Source: JBMYYE01 sp049609065
GTDB lineage: Bacteria; Pseudomonadota; Alphaproteobacteria; Rhodobacterales; Rhodobacteraceae
NCBI GenBank assembly: GCA_049609065.1
Contig: JBMYYE010000090.1
Span: forward strand, 1-10,165
Reading direction: 5' to 3'
Length of the DNA stretch: 10,165 nucleotides
Shown: one piece after another, positions 5,834 through 10,165 of the stretch
Layout: the number at the start of each line of letters is the position of its first letter
How positions within the stretch are numbered: position 1 is the stretch's first letter
Position numbers and translations under genes: made by a program
Notes under the pieces: generated by a model
What the model saw: only the letters and a program-made list of their open reading frames with translations
The model's database searches: none
What the model was told of the DNA's origin: nothing

Positions 5834-6535
5834 ATGGACAATATGGAACAATTTGCAATCCACTCAAAACCATCTGCCGCCCGCCCTTTGGTGGGGGTCA
5901 CCGTCCTTGTGGTTGAAGACAGCCGATACGCCTGCGAAGCTCTACGGCTTTTATGCCTCAAAAGCGGGGCGCGCATTCGCCGTGCTGATTGCCTCAAATC
6001 AGCGCGCAAGCACCTCCGGGTTTATCGCCCCTCCGTTGCTATTATTGATGTGGGCCTCCCGGATGGATCCGGTGCCGAATTGATCGAAGAATTGGCCCGC
6101 GCCTCTGCGCGCGTCCCTGTCATTTTGGGCACCAGCGGTGATATGGACGCCAAAGCAGACGCGCTGGCTGCAGGCTGTGATGCCTTTCTCCCCAAACCCG
6201 TCTCAAGCCTTGCCGCCTTCCAAGATTGCATCTTGCGTTTCCTTCCTGAAAACCCCGCCACATACGCGCCGCGGCTGGTCAGCACAGAAACCATTCGACC
6301 AGATCCGATTTCATATCGCGACGATATGATCCTTGCCGCGGATCTCCTGACCCATGACACCCAAAAACAATCCATAGATTACGTCGCGCGTTTTTTACGT
6401 GGGGTTGCAACCAGTGCAAATGACACGCCCCTCATACAAGCCGCAGATCAGCTCCTCGCGCAAAAATCACCCCATGACATTCAGGCAATCACGGGCCTTC
6501 TCAATGAACGCATGCATGACCATGAATTGCTATAG
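5834..6535 (+). CDS. Orphan response regulator (receiver domain plus unknown C-terminal helical region)
   Basis: A 233-residue two-component response regulator. The receiver domain spans about residues 22-137: acidic pair Glu28-Asp29 (LVVEDS), phosphoacceptor Asp72 (IIDVGLPDGSG), Thr100 (ILGTSGD) and Lys121 (LPKPV), so all phosphorylation residues are intact. After a linker (138-160), residues 161-230 look helical and acidic, without a helix-turn-helix, GGDEF, EAL or HATPase motif that I can recognise. It might therefore act by protein contact, or the tail may resemble a degenerate phosphotransfer bundle; that is inference. A strong AGGAGG (5821-5826) lies 7 bases before ATG 5834; a second in-frame ATG at 5843 is less well placed. 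No histidine kinase is adjacent: its neighbours are mce (divergent) and aspS (convergent). Confidence 0.88.
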   Translation: MDNMEQFAIHSKPSAARPLVGVTVLVVEDSRYACEALRLLCLKSGARIRRADCLKSARKHLRVYRPSVAIIDVGLPDGSGAELIEELARASARVPVILGTSGDMDAKADALAAGCDAFLPKPVSSLAAFQDCILRFLPENPATYAPRLVSTETIRPDPISYRDDMILAADLLTHDTQKQSIDYVARFLRGVATSANDTPLIQAADQLLAQKSPHDIQAITGLLNERMHDHELL

Positions 6536-6545
6536 CCCATAAAAA

Positions 6546-6568
6546 AAGCCGCCCCAAAAGGACGGCTT
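6546..6568 (-). terminator. Rho-independent terminator of aspS
   Basis: AAGCCGCCC (6546-6554) pairs with GGACGGCTT (6560-6568), with one mismatch and a 5-base loop. Read on the minus strand, the hairpin comes 20 bases after the aspS stop and runs straight into a run of seven T (6547-6541), the classic intrinsic terminator layout. On the plus strand, 11 bases after the response regulator stop, the stem is followed only by CTTCTAATAG, so termination there would be weaker. Confidence 0.88.
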
Positions 6569-6587
6569 CTAATAGTAGATCTGCAAC

Positions 6588-8363
6588 TTAGTCTTGCGGA
6601 ATTACCCGAAGGTTCAATTCGCGAAGCTGCTCATTCATCGGCTCGGACGGCGCGTTCATCATCAGGTCTTCGGCGCGTTGGTTCATTGGGAACATGATGA
6701 CTTCACGAATATTCGCTTCATCTGCCAACAACATCACGATACGATCGATCCCTGCCGCGCAACCACCGTGGGGCGGTGCGCCGTATTGGAATGCATTCAC
6801 AAGTGCCCCAAACCGGTTTTGAACTTCATCTTTTCCATAGCCCGCAAGCTCAAACGCTTTGAACATGATCTCAGGTTTGTGGTTCCGGATCGCACCAGAC
6901 ACCAGCTCATACCCGTTACAGGCAAGGTCATACTGATATCCCAAAACGTCCAACGGATCGCCATTGAGCGCCTCCATCCCACCTTGCGGCATAGAGAACG
7001 GATTATGTTCAAAATCGATTTTTCCTGTTTCGTCATCACGCTCATAAATCGGGAAATCCACGATCCATGCAAACGCAAAACGATCCTTATCCGTGAGGCC
7101 CAACTCATCACCAATCACATCGCGCGCACGGCCCGCGACAGATTCAAACGCGGATGGTTTACCCCCCAAGAAAAACGCCGCATCCCCGACCTCAAGGCCA
7201 AGCTGCTGACGGATCGCCTCGGTGCGCTCAGGGCCAATATTTTTCGCCAATGGTCCAGCCGCTTCCATGCCTTCGCCTTGGTCGCGCCAGAAAATGTAAC
7301 CCATACCAGGCAAGCCTTCGCTTTGAGCAAATTTATTCATGCGGTCACAGAATTTACGCGACCCACCCTTAGGCGCAGGGATCGCACGAATTTCCGTGCC
7401 TTCATTTTCCAACAATTTTGCAAAGATCGCAAAACCAGAACCACGGAAGTGATCAGAAACAACCTGCATTTTAATCGGATTGCGAAGATCCGGTTTGTCA
7501 GACCCATACCAAAGTGCGGCATCCTTATAGGAAATCTGCGGCCAATCTTGGTCAACCTTGCGGCCACCGCCGAATTCTTCAAACACACCTTTAAGAACGG
7601 GCTCAATCGTATCAAATACGTCTTGCTGTTCCACAAATGACATTTCCAAATCGAGCTGATAGAAATCCGTTGGGGACCGATCCGCGCGCGGATCTTCATC
7701 GCGGAAACATGGCGCGATCTGGAAATACTTGTCGTAACCTGCAACCATCATCAGCTGCTTAAATTGCTGTGGTGCTTGTGGGAGCGCATAGAATTTCCCC
7801 GGATGCAGACGGCTCGGCACCAAGAAATCACGTGCCCCTTCAGGCGAAGATGCGGTGATAATCGGCGTTTGATATTCGCGGAAATCAGCGCCCCACATCC
7901 GTTTACGCATGCTGGCCACAACATCAGACCGAAGCGTCATGTTGCGTTGTAATTTTTCACGGCGAAGGTCCAAGAAACGATATTTTAGGCGCGTTTCCTC
8001 TGGATATTCCTGATCGCCAAACACCATCAAAGGAAGTTCATCCGCCGCACCCAGAACCTCAACGTCACGCACGAAGACTTCGACTTCGCCGGTTGGGAGC
8101 TTATCATTCACCAAGCCTTCATCACGCGCCATCACATTGCCATCAATGCGGATACACCATTCAGAACGGATTTTTTCAACATCAGCAAACACAGGGCTAT
8201 CAGGATCACAAAGAACCTGCGTAATTCCATAATGATCGCGCAAATCGATGAACAAAATACCACCGTGATCGCGGATCCGATGCACCCAGCCAGACAGACG
8301 AACAGTGTCGCCAACATTGGCTTTTGTTAGGTCGTTACAAGAATGCGTTCTATAAGCGTGCAT
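6588..8363 (-). CDS. aspS: Aspartyl-tRNA synthetase (likely non-discriminating)
   Basis: Class IIb synthetase charging tRNA with aspartate; cytoplasmic. At 591 residues it has the bacterial length. In order: an N-terminal OB-fold anticodon-binding domain (about 1-105), the class II core beginning near 140, motif 2 CFRDEDPRADRS (219-230) followed by QLDLEMSF (236-243), the bacterial GAD insertion (about 290-410), and motif 3 GIDRIVMLL (538-546) with the catalytic Arg541. In the OB fold, His33 (RDHGG) and Gly83 (DEGLVN) match positions where Pseudomonas aeruginosa's tRNA-Asp/tRNA-Asn non-discriminating enzyme has His and Gly, while E. coli's discriminating enzyme has Leu and Lys. ATG 8363 has AAGGGG (8374-8369 region) upstream. 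A TTGACA-type promoter and a strong terminator suggest a single-gene transcript, 109 bases after pabC. Confidence 0.97.
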   Translation of the reverse strand: MHAYRTHSCNDLTKANVGDTVRLSGWVHRIRDHGGILFIDLRDHYGITQVLCDPDSPVFADVEKIRSEWCIRIDGNVMARDEGLVNDKLPTGEVEVFVRDVEVLGAADELPLMVFGDQEYPEETRLKYRFLDLRREKLQRNMTLRSDVVASMRKRMWGADFREYQTPIITASSPEGARDFLVPSRLHPGKFYALPQAPQQFKQLMMVAGYDKYFQIAPCFRDEDPRADRSPTDFYQLDLEMSFVEQQDVFDTIEPVLKGVFEEFGGGRKVDQDWPQISYKDAALWYGSDKPDLRNPIKMQVVSDHFRGSGFAIFAKLLENEGTEIRAIPAPKGGSRKFCDRMNKFAQSEGLPGMGYIFWRDQGEGMEAAGPLAKNIGPERTEAIRQQLGLEVGDAAFFLGGKPSAFESVAGRARDVIGDELGLTDKDRFAFAWIVDFPIYERDDETGKIDFEHNPFSMPQGGMEALNGDPLDVLGYQYDLACNGYELVSGAIRNHKPEIMFKAFELAGYGKDEVQNRFGALVNAFQYGAPPHGGCAAGIDRIVMLLADEANIREVIMFPMNQRAEDLMMNAPSEPMNEQLRELNLRVIPQD

Positions 8364-8399
8364 GAGGGGCCCCTTTTTGGGTCAAATTCCGTTAGCGCC

Positions 8400-8428
8400 G
8401 ATACACAGGAACCCGCCCCCATTGTCAA
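8400..8428 (-). promoter_or_regulatory. Putative aspS promoter
   Basis: On the minus strand a perfect TTGACA (8428-8423) is followed after exactly 17 bases by TGTATC (8405-8400), a weak -10. Transcription would begin around 8393, about 30 bases before the aspS ATG. The location in the 109-base gap after pabC supports independent expression of aspS. Confidence 0.5.
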
Positions 8429-8472
8429 GAGCCACGTTCCGTTGAAAACCCTAGAAAGCCTTAAATCTTGGG

Positions 8473-9108
8473 CTATTTCATCTCACAGGGGATCAAGCCA
8501 CGTAGGCTATTTCCAACATAGATCTGATCTGCACGCTTAAGGTCGCTCAGGAAAACCCGCCCGACACGCACAACGCCCTGCCTGATCAACTCAGCGCGAA
8601 GCACCCCAGGAAGACAACCGGCCCCCAAGGGCGGCGTGATCATTTCATCCTCTAAATCGATGAAAACATTGGTGATCGTGCCTTCCGCCACCTCACCATG
8701 TTCATTGAGGAAAATCATTTCATCAATGCCTTCTGACAACGCAGCCCGCGCGGCATCATAAATGGCGCGGTTGGTGGTTTTCACGGCACGAAATGGATCA
8801 GAGGACGCAATCGGGGTTTCTGAAATCCCGATGCGCCAAACCACATCCGCGCCCATGTCATGAAACGGAACCTGATCGCATTTCACATGGCCCTTGGCAT
8901 CAACCGCAAGGCGCAAACGCAAAGGAGCATCCCCCGTGATATGCGAAACCGCGGCATCAAAATCCGCGCTCACGCCAAAAAGACCACAGCTTTTGTCAAA
9001 GCGTCCCTTATGAAAGCAACGCCGCAAAATCCCTTTATCGGGTGTCCAGCGCATGGTTTCAAACAGTTCAAACGACCCTAAGTCCCGAGGGCAAAACGTG
9101 CTTTCCAT
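8473..9108 (-). CDS. pabC: Aminotransferase class IV, probable 4-amino-4-deoxychorismate lyase
   Basis: PLP enzyme of fold type IV, probably releasing pyruvate from aminodeoxychorismate to give p-aminobenzoate for folate. Evidence: FELFETMRW (13-21) near the N-terminus, the PLP-lysine region AVKTTNRAIYDAAR (108-121, Lys110), and GEVAEGTITNVF (138-149) with Glu142, followed by PPLGAGCLPGVLR (159-171). It has 211 residues, clearly shorter than E. coli PabC (about 270), but the catalytic landmarks are present; short forms of this kind occur with PabB in alphaproteobacteria (my recollection). The ATG at 9108 lies inside the end of pabB, in another frame, with AGGAGG (9113-9118) four bases before it. 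The pabB overlap strongly supports the lyase assignment over a branched-chain or D-amino-acid aminotransferase. Confidence 0.82.
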   Translation of the reverse strand: MESTFCPRDLGSFELFETMRWTPDKGILRRCFHKGRFDKSCGLFGVSADFDAAVSHITGDAPLRLRLAVDAKGHVKCDQVPFHDMGADVVWRIGISETPIASSDPFRAVKTTNRAIYDAARAALSEGIDEMIFLNEHGEVAEGTITNVFIDLEDEMITPPLGAGCLPGVLRAELIRQGVVRVGRVFLSDLKRADQIYVGNSLRGLIPCEMK

Positions 9109-10165
9109 AGGGCCTCCTCATATTCGGATGGGGCGGTGCTATCATAAACAACGCCACCACCAACATTAAAGCGCACGTGATTTTCATCCATCAAAAGCGT
9201 CCGAATGGCCACGTTAAAACATGACGCCCCATCTGGTGCCATCCAGCCAATCGCGCCGCAATATATGTCGCGTGGTGCAGGTTCCAAATCGTTCAAAATC
9301 TCCATTGCGCGCAATTTAGGGGCACCCGTGATCGATCCACATGGGAAAAGCGCGCGTATGATGGCCTCAAAATCCGCCTTTTCTGTGAGCTGCCCTTCGA
9401 CCACCGACACCATTTGATGCACGGTCTCAAAGCTCTGCACATCAAAAAGCTTCGGCACGCGGACACTCCCTGCGACACAGACCCGTGACAAATCATTGCG
9501 CAGCAAATCTACAATCATCACATTTTCAGCGAGGTTTTTTTCATCCGACGTCAAAAACGCTTTGTTTGCGGTGTCTTCATCAAATGTCATCCCGCGCGGC
9601 ATCGTGCCTTTCATCGGGTGGGTTTCAATTTTCCCTGCGGCATTCGTTTTGAAAAACAGCTCTGGCGAACGTGACACGATCGCAGGGCCGCCCGTATTTT
9701 CAATAAGCGCCCCGTAAGGAACGGCCTGCCTTTGTGATAGGGCTTGAAACAGGTGTTCAGGCCGCGTATCCGCACGCCCTGTGATCGGGAATGTCAGGTT
9801 CCCTTGATACACATCCCCCGCCTGAATAAAACCATGGAGCATATCAAAGGCCTGTGTATATGCGGGCTCATCCCAGCCATATTCCACATCCGAAATCGCC
9901 ACGTCTGACACAGGGCTTAGGTGGGCGGGATGTGGTGCATCATAGGCCCCAAACATCATCAAAGGCACCGCGCGGTTTTCGGGCATCCGATGCGCGAGCT
10001 TTTCCTCAAGCGCATAGCCAAGCTCATAGCTCATGAAGCCCGCGATCCATTTACCTTCGGCCTGCAGCGCCTTAATGCGTGCAAATCCGGTTTCAATATC
10101 CGTTGGATTTTGCACGGATACGACTTCGGAGGCGGCATCAAAACATGCCGCATCTTTGTGCAATC
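9078..10165 (-). CDS. pabB: Aminodeoxychorismate synthase component I (partial, 5' end outside window)
   Basis: Converts chorismate plus ammonia (from a PabA glutaminase) to 4-amino-4-deoxychorismate, the step before PabC in p-aminobenzoate synthesis. The chorismate-binding domain is complete: SRSPELFF (164-171 of the visible part), HPMKGTMPRG (182-191), LAENVMIVDLLRNDLSR (211-227), FPCGSITGAPK (273-283) and GGGVVYDSTAPSEYEE (335-350). The lysine in PMKGT marks ADC synthase, where anthranilate synthase has PIAGT. The reading frame stays open to the right edge. The only start codon there is a TTG at 10163, and the family's N-terminus is missing, so the gene continues beyond 10165, probably by a few to some tens of residues. 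The last 31 bases overlap pabC. No pabA is present in the window. Confidence 0.93.
   Translation of the reverse strand, partial: LHKDAACFDAASEVVSVQNPTDIETGFARIKALQAEGKWIAGFMSYELGYALEEKLAHRMPENRAVPLMMFGAYDAPHPAHLSPVSDVAISDVEYGWDEPAYTQAFDMLHGFIQAGDVYQGNLTFPITGRADTRPEHLFQALSQRQAVPYGALIENTGGPAIVSRSPELFFKTNAAGKIETHPMKGTMPRGMTFDEDTANKAFLTSDEKNLAENVMIVDLLRNDLSRVCVAGSVRVPKLFDVQSFETVHQMVSVVEGQLTEKADFEAIIRALFPCGSITGAPKLRAMEILNDLEPAPRDIYCGAIGWMAPDGASCFNVAIRTLLMDENHVRFNVGGGVVYDSTAPSEYEEALWKARFALGT
9113..9118 (-). promoter_or_regulatory. pabC ribosome binding site inside pabB
   Basis: AGGAGG on the minus strand is four bases upstream of the pabC ATG (9108-9106) and is formed by pabB codons for Glu-Glu-Ala. 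The arrangement suits translational coupling of the two folate genes. Confidence 0.8.

Noticed and set aside
6594..7640. A 348-codon open frame on the plus strand, antisense to aspS
   Set aside because: It lies wholly inside the very well supported aspS gene, has no recognisable domain, and its composition is what the reverse complement of the AspRS codons would give.
8367..8374. GGGGCCCC palindrome just before the aspS start
   Set aside because: It is short, and half of it is explained by the AAGGGG ribosome binding site; nothing indicates a separate regulatory function.
8454..8479. Possible terminator after pabC: GAAA(TA)GCC ... GGCTTTC on the minus strand
   Set aside because: The stem has a two-base bulge, is only seven pairs long, partly lies in the coding sequence, and is not followed by a real T run.
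1..10165. A defence system, biosynthetic cluster, mobile element or CRISPR array
   Set aside because: All sizeable genes are recognisable chromosomal families in compact arrangement. No transposase, integrase, direct-repeat array or nuclease/toxin gene is visible on either strand.

Overview
The window looks like an ordinary chromosomal segment of an alphaproteobacterium, most likely a marine Rhodobacterales (Roseobacter-group) organism. The pairing of methylmalonyl-CoA epimerase with a DUF1467 membrane protein, the aminodeoxychorismate synthase / short class IV aminotransferase pair, the EI24 protein and the AspRS sequence type all point that way. Base composition looks moderate by eye, lower than in many Rhodobacteraceae. 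I see no mobile elements, tRNA or rRNA genes, CRISPR arrays or phage genes.

Layout from left to right: (1) 12-917 (-), a secreted metallo-beta-lactamase-fold protein whose first metal-binding motif is degenerate; (2) 1023-2690 (+), divergent from it, a cytoplasmic formylglycine-type sulfatase / phosphonate monoester hydrolase superfamily enzyme; (3) a hairpin terminator shared by the sulfatase gene and the convergent gene; (4) 2726-3445 (-), an M48 metalloprotease lipoprotein best started at a GTG; (5) 3542-4155 (-), a translationally coupled pair, DUF167/YggU protein then diacylglycerol kinase; (6) 4290-4979 (+), an EI24/CysZ-like membrane protein; (7) 4991-5679 (-), methylmalonyl-CoA epimerase followed by the DUF1467 protein; (8) 5834-6535 (+), an orphan response regulator with an unrecognised C-terminal region; (9) 6588-8363 (-), aspS with its own terminator and a likely promoter; (10) 8473-10165 (-), aminotransferase class IV (pabC-like) overlapping pabB, which runs off the right edge.

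How the genes work together: pabB and pabC are consecutive steps to p-aminobenzoate for folate. The epimerase belongs to propionyl-CoA/methylmalonyl-CoA metabolism, and the DUF1467 gene two bases downstream is probably co-translated with it. DgkA recycles diacylglycerol into phosphatidate. The M48 lipoprotein is a cell-envelope protease. The AspRS has the residues associated with non-discriminating enzymes, implying a tRNA-dependent amidation route (GatCAB) elsewhere in the genome. The remaining genes are single-gene units with no shared pathway visible.

I did not find a clear new multi-gene system. The points most worth a second look are the altered metal site of the secreted MBL protein, the mixed PMH/sulfatase active site, the orphan response regulator's unknown output region, and symmetrical sequence elements in two short promoter regions.
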